Positions 10,919 to 21,080 of a DNA stretch of 64,000 nucleotides are shown here, piece by piece. The notes beneath the pieces are model-generated. The model did no database searches and was not told the DNA's origin. It worked only from the letters and a program-made list of their open reading frames with translations. A program made the translations under genes and the position numbers. The stretch is from Neonectria sp. B-13. Its lineage: Eukaryota; Ascomycota; Sordariomycetes; Hypocreales; Nectriaceae. Numbering within the stretch: the first letter of the stretch is position 1; every line of letters starts with the position of its first letter. Location of the stretch: positions 3,413,378 through 3,477,377 of the forward strand of contig NOKP01000002.1 in NCBI GenBank assembly GCA_002682825.1, given 5' to 3'.

Positions 10919-12801
10919 CTAGTTCGCGGCGGCAGTACCATTGGTGGTAGGCGCAGTCTTGGGAGAAGCTGGAGTGGTCAGATCCTTAACCTCGAGGCTC
11001 TTGAGGAGCTCGAAGATGGTTCCATTATCGTGGAAGTCATTGTTCACTGTGGCACGAGTTAGCTTCGCCTCAACAATATCTCCAAGAGAGGGTTGTAATT
11101 ACCGATGTTGACTAGGTACCATTCATTCATGACCTGGTCAATCAAAGCTCGGCTGGGAGAGTTGGCATCGTAGCAGTGGCCCCAGTCGACGCCCAGTCGG
11201 AAAGCCTCGTCCTTCCAGGCAAGGAAGCTGATGCTCTCGACGATGGTGGGCTGAACAATCTCCTTTCCGGGGAATACACCCCAAGTGACGGCGTTGGGGC
11301 CGTCACTGGGCGCGTTGGAACGGAGCTCACCGTCCTTGGTCACGGCGTAGAAGGTCAAGTCGGGGTGGTTCTCGATGCGCCCGATCATGTCCTCGAAAAC
11401 ATCGGGGTGGACGAGAAGCTCGAGATACGATTTCTGGTAGACGTATCCGTTGGAGGGACCCCAACCATGGACGGGGTGTGACGACTTGGCGCCATTGACG
11501 GCGGGTTGCGAGTTGACAGTCAGAAGGCCTCGCTTGTTGAGAGAAATGAGGTTCTCCCGGATCTCGTCGGCCTCGCTCGTGAGAGGCGCCTCGCTCCATG
11601 GGAGGGAGTCAATCTCGTTGTGGAGGTAGCGGACAAATAGGTTCGCAATGTCCTGGATGCTCTTGGGCTCTCCCCACTTCTTGCGGTTGGCCTCATTGGT
11701 GCCGGTCAAGCCAATACCGTAGGCATCGAGCTCACCAAAGGCGGGAGATCGCGAGTCACCCCATCGGCCGTTGGGGAATTCATCCCAGTCCTGGGTTCGG
11801 ATGACGTATGACTTGTTGCGGTTTCGCCAGAAGACGGGCCGGACGTCCTCCTCGCGGCGGCCAAGACCCTTGGACTGCTTCCAGGGCAGGGCCTGCTGGA
11901 GTGGTCGCTCAGCGCTGGGTGCCCATTGGAGCTCCTCGAGGACCATGCGGGTAGCCTGAGCGAGGTTCATGGTGTAGAAGTGGAGATGGAAAATGCCGTT
12001 GGCGAGAAGCTTGCGGCACATCTCAGCGACGAGGGTTTTGGCAACCTCTCGAACGGCAACATCGTCGTTCTTGACGGGCTCGAGAGCGTCCATCCAGTCT
12101 TGGGGGACCTTGCACTGCATGTGTTTGGCGCGGCGGAGGAAGCTGGCGTAGGTGGCAATGGGCATGATGCCAGGAAGGATAGGGATGGTGATGCCGCGCT
12201 CGCGAACCTTGCCAACCCACCGGATGAAGTTTTCGGCATCGTAGAACATCTGGGTGACAATGAAAGTAGCGCCCATGTCAACCTTCTCTTTGAGGTGGTC
12301 GAGGAGCTCTTCCTCATTCTTGTTGTCGTCGGCGCCCTCGGGGTACCCAGCAACACCAATGTCGAAGTGGGCGCCGTAGGTAGCGCGAATGTGCTTGACG
12401 AGGTCGCGGGCATACCGGAAGCCGCCCTCGGTGGCAGTCCATGTGTCCTGGTCTCGGGGGGGATCGCCACGCAGGGCGAGGATGTTTGTGCAGCCGGCCT
12501 TGTAGGCCTTGAGGAGGGCTTCATTGACTCTGTCGACGCCCATGTCGGTGCAGGTCAGGTGCATGCAAGTCTCGAGTCCGTAGACGGCCTGGGCCTGGAG
12601 TACCATCTCGCAGGTGAGCTCGGCAATGCGACCGCCAGCACCCCATGTGATATCAATGAACTTGGGACCGAAGTTGTACATGCGGTCCATGCGCTCGTAG
12701 AGGTTCTGGACACCCTGGGCGGTCTTTGGGGGAAAGTATTCGAAGGAGAAGGAGGGCTTGCCAGACCTCTCGGCGTCGGCGAGCATTTCCCGGATATGCA
12801 T
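10919..12801 (-). CDS. MET13: Methylenetetrahydrofolate reductase (Met13 type), 2 exons
   Basis: Reduces 5,10-methylene-THF to 5-methyl-THF, the methyl donor for methionine synthase. Exons are 11103-12801 and 10919-11046 with a 56-base intron, giving 608 residues, a normal eukaryotic length. The N-terminal FAD-binding barrel shows SFEYFPPKT with the family catalytic Glu at residue 21, then FIDITWGAGG, LRGDPPRD, GVAGYPEG and QMFYD. The C-terminal half is the regulatory domain (WGVFPGKEIVQPT, WGHCYDANS) that in the family binds S-adenosylmethionine. The N-terminal sequence resembles yeast Met13 (GVQNLYERMDRMY) more than Met12. The second exon restores VNNDFHDNGTIFELLKSLE, which the unspliced ORF loses. 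A short upstream ORF lies in the presumed leader at 13028-13087. Confidence 0.97.
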
Positions 12802-13027
12802 GATGGCGGTAGTGAGGTTGATGCAGGCGATGTATGTGCTTGAAGAGGAGCCGGTGCCTGTAGCTGTTGGAGCCGGTCAAGAGAGTTGGTTGAGAGACGT
12901 GGTCAAGGGAGACGAAGGCGGAAACGGCGGCGGGGTCTCCGGAGGCGGAGGTGTAAGAGCTTTGGGGATTGCGGGGGGGGGGAGCGCGGGGCGAGAACGA
13001 GGAGCAGACTGGAGGGGAGAAGTACGG

Positions 13028-13087
13028 TCAGCAAGAGCAATCAATTGAGGTGACACGGTGTGTGCCTGACTCGGAGAGATGAGCCAT
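13028..13087 (-). promoter_or_regulatory. Candidate upstream ORF in the MTHFR 5' leader
   Basis: Twenty codons (19 residues, MAHLSESGTHRVTSIDCSC, then TGA) begin at an ATG 286 bases upstream of the MTHFR start on the same strand. It would matter only if transcription starts upstream of 13087, which the sequence cannot show. The peptide may be meaningless; the start codon could still affect downstream initiation. Confidence 0.3.
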
Positions 13088-14500
13088 GGCTGTTGTGAGA
13101 CGGCAAGACGGCGGCAAGACGACAAGAGCCGACAAAGGAGGAGAAAACTGACTGACGTCTAGGACCTTTGACCCTTGGAGGTGGGATGGCGGGATGGCGG
13201 ATGAGGGGTATTGAATTTGGATTGTTTGGTTTTGTTTGCGCTGCAACTCCAGGCGAGGGGCACAGGAGGGGAGAAGCAGCAGCAGCGGAGGTCGGCGTTG
13301 AAGGGCGGTGATTTGAGGGTAATTGGAGCAGCAGAGCAAGTCTCTAGGTAAGCAGAAGATTGGAGGAAGCGGACGAGGACGAGGACGGGGGAAAAGAAGA
13401 AGGAAGAAGAGGTGAAGGACAAGAGAAGAACGAGAAGGAGAAAGAGAACTTGTTAGCTCTGCTCTGCTCTGCTCTGGTGACTGACGGCGGCCGTCCGCTG
13501 TCGTCCCTTCAAGCAAGCAAATGGAAGGGGAAATTTCTCTCCTTCCCCCCCAAGGGCCCCATAACGCCCCGGTCCTGCCACCGAACCGCGCTAACAACAG
13601 TGGAGTGCGAGGTCGATTTCTGGCTCCGAGACGAGATGGCGGCGCTGTGATTGGTCCGTGGGACAGAGCACCGACCCGTGCCGCCCTGTGTCGCTGCAGC
13701 ACAGCGCCGTTCCCGGGGCCCGAACGCCGGGGGGGGTCTAAATGGCACCGTTGTAGAACTTGGAACTAACAAAATACTAGTAGACTAGGAGGTAAGCAGG
13801 GAGAGAAAGAGAGAGAGACATCCATCTCAAGGACCGGCTTCCGTTCTGGTTCTTCTCGCGTCTCATTCAAAGCATGAACTGCACTGTACGAACGAATACT
13901 GCCCGTTGCTCCGTTTACTCACTCACGCTTACAACTTCCAAGCTCCCATCAAGACTAATTAATTACCCCTCCACTTGGTTGCGTCGGAAGTGGTCCAACA
14001 AACTCGAGGGACCAAAAACATTCCACTCGTCATCAGCCACTCACACAATGACTGCATGTCTACCTAATAGATCCTTGGTGCACGTATTCACCGAAGAGCG
14101 AATACGCATGTCTCACCCCCACCCCGCATCCTCCTCCCTTTGCTTCCCCCTCCCAAACTTGCTCCCCCAACCCCGTTCCCACCACTAGAGTACCGACCGG
14201 TACACCTACAGTGCATAGTACACTAGGATTTATAGACTACCTCCCCCTTGCCTCCGCGGCCTCGCTGCTGATCTTGTCTCCCCCTGGTAACCCAGTGCTG
14301 CACTGCGCTCCTCCGCTTGGAAGGTGCATCAGCATCATTGCTTCCCCCGGGCCGGACGCGGCGGCACGGCAGAACCATCTCCAGTCATCCATCCCGCACT
14401 CATGTAGGTTCTACTCTGCCGTATGTAGCACGTTTCCGCCTATGACGACGCTAGTCTCTCGCAGAATACACGGCCTGTCAGTCTCACCGCCAAATCTCCC

Positions 14501-14553
14501 GCTGTCTCGCCCTATGTCCCGCTGTCTCGCCCTATGTCCCGTTGTCTCGCCCT
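14501..14553. repeat. 20-bp tandem repeat, 2.6 copies
   Basis: The unit GCTGTCTCGCCCTATGTCCC occurs exactly at 14501-14520 and 14521-14540, followed by a partial third copy with one change. It lies in noncoding sequence. Confidence 0.9.
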
Positions 14554-15187
14554 CATCAACCCAAACGAGGAGAGCCAGAAGGTAGATCACGTTGACCCTG
14601 GCTCCGTGCCGGGACGGACTCAATCCCCCGTTCCCCACGTGTTTCAACGTCTGGGCTCTAAATCAACTCACCGTCCTCCGTGAACGGCCTGGAAACTGAC
14701 TACGACTCGACATGGTTTCTGAAGGTATTCCAATCCTTCGAGTTTAGCACCTCTAGTTCATGGTTCCACTCAATCGGATTGATTGCCGTGGGGAGAAGCG
14801 ATCACGACCTCCAATTCGCGAGGTTCTTGTTGTCATGCCACTCAGGGTACCTCCCATGTGCTACTCCGCTCTTCCTGTTAACCGGCAGCTCAATACATGT
14901 GAAAGCCTCATCTCATATTACAACTGGCGAACCAACCCTGGCTGCGTTGAACATTACTTCAAGTGTAAATGCCAGAGCATATTTCGTTTATTCGTTAGGT
15001 ACCGCTTCCAAAAAAACCAACTGCCGATGCCGTGATTCCATTGCCAGTAGCCACAAGAGTCATGTACAACCGGCACCATCCATCACCCAACGCCAGACCT
15101 TCACCAAATATCGTACACCTTGTTCCCAGCCCGTAACGTCTTCCCATTCCGCCAACTTACACCTGCAACCGCCGAAGCCCGCGTAAT

Positions 15188-16437
15188 TCATTGAGAAATC
15201 ACCCCCTTGAGCCGTAACGGCGGCGCCCCCCTCAACTGGCGCCACCGGTTACTGTTGGCGATGATTTCCCTATCGAACAGGAACCACCACCGCTCGAACA
15301 TGACCTGCCCGACCTCCCAGCTCCCCGGATCGCATGGGTCGGCGCCGTAGATGCGCACGCCCTCGGCGGCGTCCTCGACGTCGTACGCGAAGTTGACCAG
15401 CGCCAGCGGGCCCTTGGCGTTGGGCGGCCGCAGGTGGTCCGGCAGCGCCATGATATTGATGATGCGGTCCCGCACCCCCGGCCACGGTAGGAAGTCGTAG
15501 AGAGGGTGGTGCGGCAGAACGATCTGCGTGCGCGTCGGCCGCCATGCCACGGGGAGCTGGTCAGCCGGGGTCCCGGTCCCCGTGTTAAAGGCCGAGATGC
15601 AGTCCATGTCCCAGATGCCTCTGTCGCTGCCGAGGCGGCCGGCAATGTGCATCACCGCCATTGCCAGTGACAGCTCTAGCATGGGGAGGTGATAGCTGTC
15701 CGTGGAAACGACGTCTGGGGGCGAGATCGAGGAGGTGACGAGTGCGGATGGGTCAATAGTGCGTGAGATGTCCTCCGAAAGGCTGGAAGGGGCTGAAAAG
15801 CCGGGCTGCTGAGCCAAATAATCTTCATCCTGGTCATCGGGCATCATAAGCTGTGGTAGCAAAGCCGGGAATGACATGTCGCCTAGAGGGTCCCATTGTG
15901 ATACACTCAAGTCAAGCCCAGTGATGATACCTGAAGTCGAAGCTGGAGTCGAAATACTGAAATCGGAAGTTGCGACAACCTCTTCGATGATGTCGTCCAC
16001 CTGACTCTCCGTGCCCAAGTCTAGCCCAGCGATGATGCTCGGAGTCGAGACTAGGGACGGGGCGGTGAGTTCTGTAGTCGTGACAGCCACGGTGACGCTG
16101 TCTTCTACATGACCATCCAATGACGAAGACGGGGAGGGCTCTTGAGTCTGAGCTGCAGGAGTCTCGGCCTGCTTTGCTCCATCTTTGCCGGCAGCTTTGA
16201 GACGATTCAGCCGCTTCTTCTCGCCTATCGAGGTTAGTCAGGATGACAGACTCGGCAGCTCGATGTTTGCATCTACTCACGATATCTGCGCTGCGCCAGC
16301 ACGTTCAAAACTCGTTTTCTCTCAGCGGCATCCTCTTCAATGTGCGGGACCGGCAGTGATGGCGGTTCTTTATAAGCCCGTTGCCGTGTTCGTGGACGGC
16401 CACCAGATGTGGCCGCAGTTACGCTTCTGTCCGCCAT
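15188..16437 (-). CDS. bZIP transcription factor with DUF3425-like C-terminus, 2 exons
   Basis: Exons 16281-16437 and 15188-16224 join in frame to 397 residues. The intron lies inside the basic region: RRYR is completed across it to EKKRLNRLK, so the bZIP basic region spans about residues 38-66 (ERKRVLNVLAQRRYREKKR). No regular leucine heptad follows, as is common in this fungal class. The middle is acidic and Ser/Thr-rich, with two copies of a GLDL motif (IIAGLDLG and IITGLDLS). The C-terminal 100 residues (LPHHPLYDFLPWPGVRDRII and WWFLFDREIIANSNRW) match the DUF3425 pattern seen in many fungal bZIP proteins. I chose the MADRS start; an in-frame upstream ATG at 16485 would add 16 residues. 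Target genes are unknown. Confidence 0.88.
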
Positions 16438-17344
16438 TCTAGCCTTGTCTCGATTTCTTATCGGATGGTACAAAGCACTTTGCATCCAGCTGCTTAAGAA
16501 ACAAGGGTGATGAATGAGGTTTGTCGCCGAGAGTGCGTTGTTGGGGCGGCGCGTTGCTCCTTTTCAACCCGTTATGGCGGCCCTTCGTCATCTCCGCCCA
16601 GCATAACGCGTAAGAGTTGGCGAGGATACACACTGTATAAGCATAACGGTTATCAAGCACTTGCTCTAACTAGCTGGTCAGCACGAGAAGAAAGGTATTT
16701 TTGATCAGAGACCCACTCACACTGACGTTCTACAGTGTTAGTCTCACTGTGTAATGCTCGATCCAAGTTGCTCCGTGTGAAGCCCACTAGCTTCCTCAGC
16801 CGCTCATGGTGCTGTGGCTGACTATGAGCTTCAGTACACTCTCTTTTGGTTGATTCGACCTTGGTTGGTGTAGCAGGTCGAAGTCGTGAAATGACATCTT
16901 GCGGTAGCGTTGTCTCGGAATCGAGGTTGAGCATTGGAAGACTCCAATGTGGAACTATGATTCAATCAGTAATTTGCACATATTTGGCGTTAATCGGAAG
17001 AGAACGTGCACTTCTAAGATAAACGGCACAGGTTTGATCTGTAGAGCGCAGGACAATGTCAGTCGAAGCGCATCGAAGTCCATCGATCCATCTCTTCGAA
17101 TGGTGGGCTAGTTGGCCTATTTGTATGCGAATTTCTCGCGCAACATAACGCAGAAACATAATTCACCTTGGACGGCGAGATTGAAGAACGGTTCTGGGAG
17201 TGGGGATATGCCCGGGGGATGTATCGAAACAGGAAATAATTCGCGGAAACCAAAGTGTGTGTCGTGCATGATCTACTATAACTACCTGGGTAAGTACAAT
17301 ATCGGTATGACTGAAGGCCGTCTAGAAGCAACATCCCTAGACGG
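16438..17344. other. Intergenic: bZIP promoter and 3' region of the surface protein gene
   Basis: About 900 bases. The short ORFs have no features. It should contain the bZIP promoter at the left and the 3' end of the GPI-like gene at the right. Nothing else is recognised. Confidence 0.5.
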
Positions 17345-18160
17345 CTAGAAACCAATCCATGTCCCCAATAGCATGGACCCAACAAGAAGCGCCAAGTTCG
17401 CCGATGTCTTGAATGCACCGTTCCCATCTACCTCCGTCGGCGCCGCACGGGTGGTGGAGGCTTCGTCCGATTCCTTCGACGCCCGCACTCCTGTCTCGGA
17501 AGCTGTTTCTGCTGTCTTAGACGTCTCTGCCCCCGTCTGCGAAGACGGCCCTGCTGCTGTCAAATTGGACTTGCTACCTCCAGGCGTAGACCCAGCTGTG
17601 GATGGGCTTGTCGTCGCTGCTTCTGTAATTTCTTCTGTCGGCGTAACCGCACAGCCCGAAGCTGCGAGTTCCTTTGAATTCAACGAGATGAAGTCATTGG
17701 CGTCTACCGTACCCTTGAAGTACGGAGAGACGTCGTGCATTTTGTCCAAGCCGCCGGTAACATAAGCCGGCACCATGTGCGCGAGTTCGTAGCAGGTGTC
17801 GACGGCGATGTCATCAAAATCTCCTTCAACGCCACCCTTGAGGGCGGTGCTCGCGCTGCAATATCCAGCAGATTCCGGTATCGGGCCTTGATAGTAACCA
17901 GTCCAGAAATCGCAGTCCCAGGTCGTCCTCTCGCCGTCCCAGTTCCGCTCACCGGCCCACGACTCCTGGCCGAAGTACGTGATGGTCTGTTCCGGGAACT
18001 CGGACGGGGCGCATGACGACGCGCAGGTGACTATGAAGGTCTGGGACACCGAGTTAGCGGCGATGACGGATGCCTCAAGGGAGGCGGGGTGGTTGGTGTT
18101 CCACAGGAAGAGAGGGCGGAGCGATGCCGATGCAGGCTCGTCCGCAATGAGGGAGGACAT
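17345..18160 (-). CDS. Secreted GPI-anchor-like surface protein (N-terminus uncertain)
   Basis: The frame is open from an ATG at 18160 to TAG at 17345-17347, giving 271 residues. The N-terminal half (LFLWNT, EASVIAANSVSQTFIVTC, paired cysteines, TITYFGQESW, CSAST) resembles a fungal family of small extracellular GPI-anchored proteins. It is followed by a Ser/Thr/Ala-rich stalk of about 90 residues and a hydrophobic tail (NLALLVGSMLLGTWIGF) of the kind removed when a GPI anchor is added. A signal peptide is expected but MSSLIADEP is not one. The frame stays open upstream without ATG, so a short 5' exon probably lies between 18160 and about 18350; I could not place it. Likely site is plasma membrane or cell wall. 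Function unknown. Confidence 0.7.
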   Translation of the reverse strand: MSSLIADEPASASLRPLFLWNTNHPASLEASVIAANSVSQTFIVTCASSCAPSEFPEQTITYFGQESWAGERNWDGERTTWDCDFWTGYYQGPIPESAGYCSASTALKGGVEGDFDDIAVDTCYELAHMVPAYVTGGLDKMHDVSPYFKGTVDANDFISLNSKELAASGCAVTPTEEITEAATTSPSTAGSTPGGSKSNLTAAGPSSQTGAETSKTAETASETGVRASKESDEASTTRAAPTEVDGNGAFKTSANLALLVGSMLLGTWIGF

Positions 18161-18949
18161 CTTTCCTGATTTCAATGGGACCGAGAGACCAGGATAATGC
18201 GTGAGGATTAACTGGTTTACGGGATACGTTATGCAATCAAGGACAGACGCCAAGAGGTAAGCAGCATCTCTGGCGTGTTTGTTTACCTGGGGCTGATTCC
18301 AGCTATTCCTAAAGAGGTGGGATTTTTCCTGCGTCGTGGATATGACATGGGTTTATGGAGATCTGGGCGACGACCGAGAGTGCGGTTTGGATCCCGTTGG
18401 TTTGACTGAAATTCCCCTTTCTGGCAATTGTCTTGTGTTGTGAGCTACTGGGCTGCATATCAGATCCAACTTCTTCCACCATTTTAAACCGATCGACTAT
18501 CACTGAGAAGATCCTTTGCAGCGTGATCGGAGTAAGAATCAAGAGTGTAAGACCCAAACCGTCTTTCCTTTGGCTCGCATGCTCTGCCGACTATGGCGGC
18601 ATGTCCGAGTGGTTGCCGGCAAGGATGCGTAGGCGCCGGTCGTGATCTACAAATCGCAACTGCGAGATGTGAAAACACCACAATGTCATGGCGGTGAATA
18701 TCTCGGGCATCGACGTCGTCAGAATGTCCATCCCGTGATGCAATGCGCAACGTGGGAGTCTGCATACGGCATCTCCGTACGAGAAGCTCGGGGGGAGCAA
18801 TGGCACCGACGGAATGGTTGAGCAGCAGACACGAGGTTGCACGAGCCGGTCGGACCGTTACGATATTCACCGTGCCAGGCAAACAAAACCGTTTCGGGAC
18901 GTCGGCATCATCTTGGGATATGGCGGGTGACATGTTGCGGTGAAATGCA

Positions 18950-18982
18950 TTGCATTGGTCTTGCATTGGCCTTGCATTGGCC
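18950..18982. repeat. 11-bp tandem repeat, 3 copies
   Basis: TTGCATTGGTC is followed by two copies of TTGCATTGGCC. It is noncoding. Confidence 0.9.
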
Positions 18983-19682
18983 TCGCACATGATCGGCGCA
19001 GGCGAGGGTCAACACGAGTTTCTGTCGCCTCAACGTGACTATCACACCCGATGCTGTGTACGTGTACACGATATGAATCCAATCGCCCGGCCCTACTTAC
19101 TGTCAATCTATTATTAATGGGCGATGCCGCAGGTCTCGCTGTGGGAGTCCCGTAAATCGACTGAGGATCTGCGTTACCGCATCAGATGACATCATGTGCT
19201 GTTGAACAAGTACCTCAGAAGAAGCTTGAGGTCGATAATCCGGTTCAGCTTACACATGAAGTCTAACGAGACATGAGGCTACGGAGCATCATCACTGGTA
19301 GTGCGCATTTGAGTGTGTGCACGTAGTATACCTGCAGAAGCAACGGTAGGTAACATCGCGTTGGAGCTGAAAAGACAGTGCACATCGCTAGTCAAGTGAC
19401 GCGGATTTAAACATCAACGTCGCTATGTACAAACAACACGTCCAATTCATCGATGCACCGACTTTGTGCGGCTTTCCTGGCTGCTATTTCCATCCTCTCC
19501 CCACAAATCCACATTTGCACTTCGCCCTGTTCTCCAATAGACACAGTAACACCCCCGTTCCGTGAGTCTGTAAGCGCGTGACAGAGGCCATGCTGAGTCC
19601 CACATGTGTGATGCGACTAAGACGGGCGGCAGTGGCGGCCCGCGGGTGTCGCGCATGTAGCCGCTACTTGCATGACTCCCGC

Positions 19683-19725
19683 CATGATCCATGAAAGTTC
19701 CCGTCATGATCCATGAAAGTTCCCG
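19683..19725. repeat. 22-bp direct duplication in the secreted-protein promoter
   Basis: CATGATCCATGAAAGTTCCC occurs twice in direct succession, at 19683 and 19705, about 200 bases before the ATG of the small secreted protein and about 75 bases before its TATA-like box. It could be a duplicated regulator site; nothing in the sequence proves this. Confidence 0.85.
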
Positions 19726-19799
19726 CGTCATGGGCTTTCTGCGCGACAGAGAACCCGGCCACGGCCTCGTACCGCCACCCGCAAATCCTCGCTCCTAAG

Positions 19800-19805
19800 T
19801 ATAAG
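19800..19805 (+). promoter_or_regulatory. TATA-like box of the small secreted protein gene
   Basis: TATAAG lies 104 bases upstream of the ATG and is followed by a C/A-rich leader rich in CAA and ACA, typical of fungal transcription starts. Confidence 0.5.
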
Positions 19806-19908
19806 AAGCCTGGTCGGGAAGCCTGATTATTTCCTTTCAGATTCCACTACAACACCGACAAGCACAGAGAAGCATACAAACGAAACCACAAACGAAACAT
19901 TTACAACC

Positions 19909-20625
19909 ATGAAGCTCACTTACACTCCTCTGATCATATCCCTCTTCTCCTTCCGCTGCCTGTCCGCATCAGTCGACATGTGGTCGTCGCCTCTCAGGAC
20001 CCGCGCCGTTCCCCGGAACGAGCCCATAGATCCCGAGGAGCTCAAGGCGCGCTTGGGAACCACGCCCGCCGAGTACAAACCCGACGAACGACATGCGGGA
20101 ATGGTATGTGCAAGTCCATCACCAGCCTGCGCTTGGTTTTCTAAGCGCCGGCCCCCTACTGGGATCTCGCCAAGCGCACGGTTCTTGCTGCGCCTTCGTT
20201 AAGCGCCGATTCTTAATGTGATTCCGCTAACCGCCGGGTCCTACTGCAGGTCTATTTCTGCCGGGATGAGAACTGGGGGCCCCCGTGTTTCACATACTAT
20301 CCCGAGCTCGAGTACACATGCTCCGAGCTAGGCCCCGAAATCGCCGGCCATGTGGGGTCCGTCTTCGTCGAGCCGGGTGCCATCTGCCGGATGTCCGGGT
20401 ACGTCGACTGGCTTGGTCTTAAATCGACGTTGGAACGATGCTGACGAGATATACAGACTTTCATCCTACAACCGATGCGCAGCGACCAAGATATTCGCCT
20501 GGCCGGAGACGCAGAGCGGATGGTCTGACCTACTTCACGAACAGACACCCGGCGGAGAGGGGATACTCGGGTATGACACGACGCATTTCACCTGTGCGCA
20601 ATGTACCAATTGCGTCCGCGAGTAG
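19909..20625 (+). CDS. Small secreted cysteine-rich protein, 3 exons
   Basis: Exons 19909-20103, 20250-20398 and 20457-20625 give 170 residues. Residues 1-20 (MKLTYTPLIISLFSFRCLSA) form a signal peptide. A propeptide-like stretch of about 45 residues without cysteine follows; then the C-terminal 105 residues hold eight cysteines, an even number that fits four disulfides. The order VYFCRDENWGPPCF, ...TCSEL, SVFVEPGAICRM resembles the repeated motifs of fungal secreted beta/gamma-crystallin-like proteins, a tentative placement. The last lines read TCAQCTNCVRE. The protein acts outside the cell and could be an effector or antimicrobial-type protein; no function can be assigned. The gene is divergent from the GPI-like surface protein gene. 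The first intron is long for this window (146 bases). Confidence 0.82.
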
Positions 20626-20958
20626 ATAGATCCTGTGGGAATTAGTAGCCTCTCTGCCTTATGTGGATAGGCCGAGAGAAGTCATCAAGAGCTGCCACCG
20701 GCATCCGGTTAATAATGCGGTCTCAGGAGCAGACCAATAATTATTGGAGGAATTGGAGGAGTTAAAGGCGTTAATACACCCAAATAGTAATTATGAAGCA
20801 ATTCTTTATCCAAGCTATTGCACCTATTTATCCATGCCTCTCCAATCACCCTATGTCTAGAAGATCCGGACTTCGGCCCCACCACACCAATCTCCAGAAC
20901 TCCGCAACCCAGTGCTCCATTTACAAAAATAACGCACCCGGACTTCAACAATTGGAAG

Positions 20959-21054
20959 GCTTCCGTAGCTCAGTTGGTTAGAGCTTCGTACTAATACTTC
21001 AACTTGCAAGTGTTGGTGATGCGAAGGTCGCAGGTTCAAGCCCTGCCGGGAGCA
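20959..21054 (+). tRNA. tRNA-Ile (anticodon AAT) with a 22-nt intron
   Basis: The acceptor stem GCTTCCG pairs with CGGGAGC (one T-G pair), with discriminator A at 21054. The D arm is GCTC/GAGC around AGTTGGTTA, the anticodon stem TCGTA/TGCGA, and the T arm GCAGG-TTCAAGC-CCTGC. The anticodon loop reads CTAATA before and A after a 22-base intron at 20997-21018, the canonical position one base 3' of the anticodon. The spliced molecule has 74 bases. Anticodon AAT (inosine at the wobble position) reads ATT and ATC as isoleucine. Confidence 0.95.
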
Positions 21055-21070
21055 GAATGTCTCACGATGC

Positions 21071-21080
21071 CTTTCTTTTT
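21071..21080 (+). terminator. RNA polymerase III terminator of tRNA-Ile
   Basis: CTTTCTTTTT begins 17 bases after the tRNA 3' end; the run of five T is a standard Pol III stop. Confidence 0.8.

Larger units (their letters stand above)
12802..15187. other. Intergenic: MTHFR leader/promoter and bZIP 3' region
   Basis: About 2.4 kb with no supported gene apart from a candidate uORF. The part next to MTHFR is pyrimidine-rich on the coding strand, as a leader or promoter would be. An ORF of 224 codons at 13028-13702 (-) is low complexity and lacks domains. A 20-base tandem repeat lies at 14501-14553. Confidence 0.55.
18161..19908. other. Intergenic between divergent surface/secreted genes
   Basis: About 1.7 kb separating the minus-strand GPI-like gene from the plus-strand secreted protein. 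It should contain both promoters and perhaps the missing first exon of the GPI-like gene. It carries two short tandem repeats (18950-18982 and 19683-19725). ORFs such as 18484-18990 (-) look random. Confidence 0.5.

Noticed and set aside
11059..11100. Alternative MTHFR C-terminus (NYNPLLEILLRRS) from the unspliced frame
   Set aside because: The intron at 11047-11102 has proper GT-AG ends and its removal restores the family C-terminus.
13028..13702. 224-codon minus-strand ORF upstream of MTHFR as a separate protein
   Set aside because: Low-complexity Pro/Leu/Ser sequence from a pyrimidine-rich leader; only the final 20 codons from its last ATG are worth noting as a uORF.
18590..18650. tRNA-like stretch (GTCCGAGTGGTT, as in the D arm of Ser/Leu tRNAs)
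   Set aside because: No acceptor stem pairing, anticodon arm or T arm follows at the required distances.
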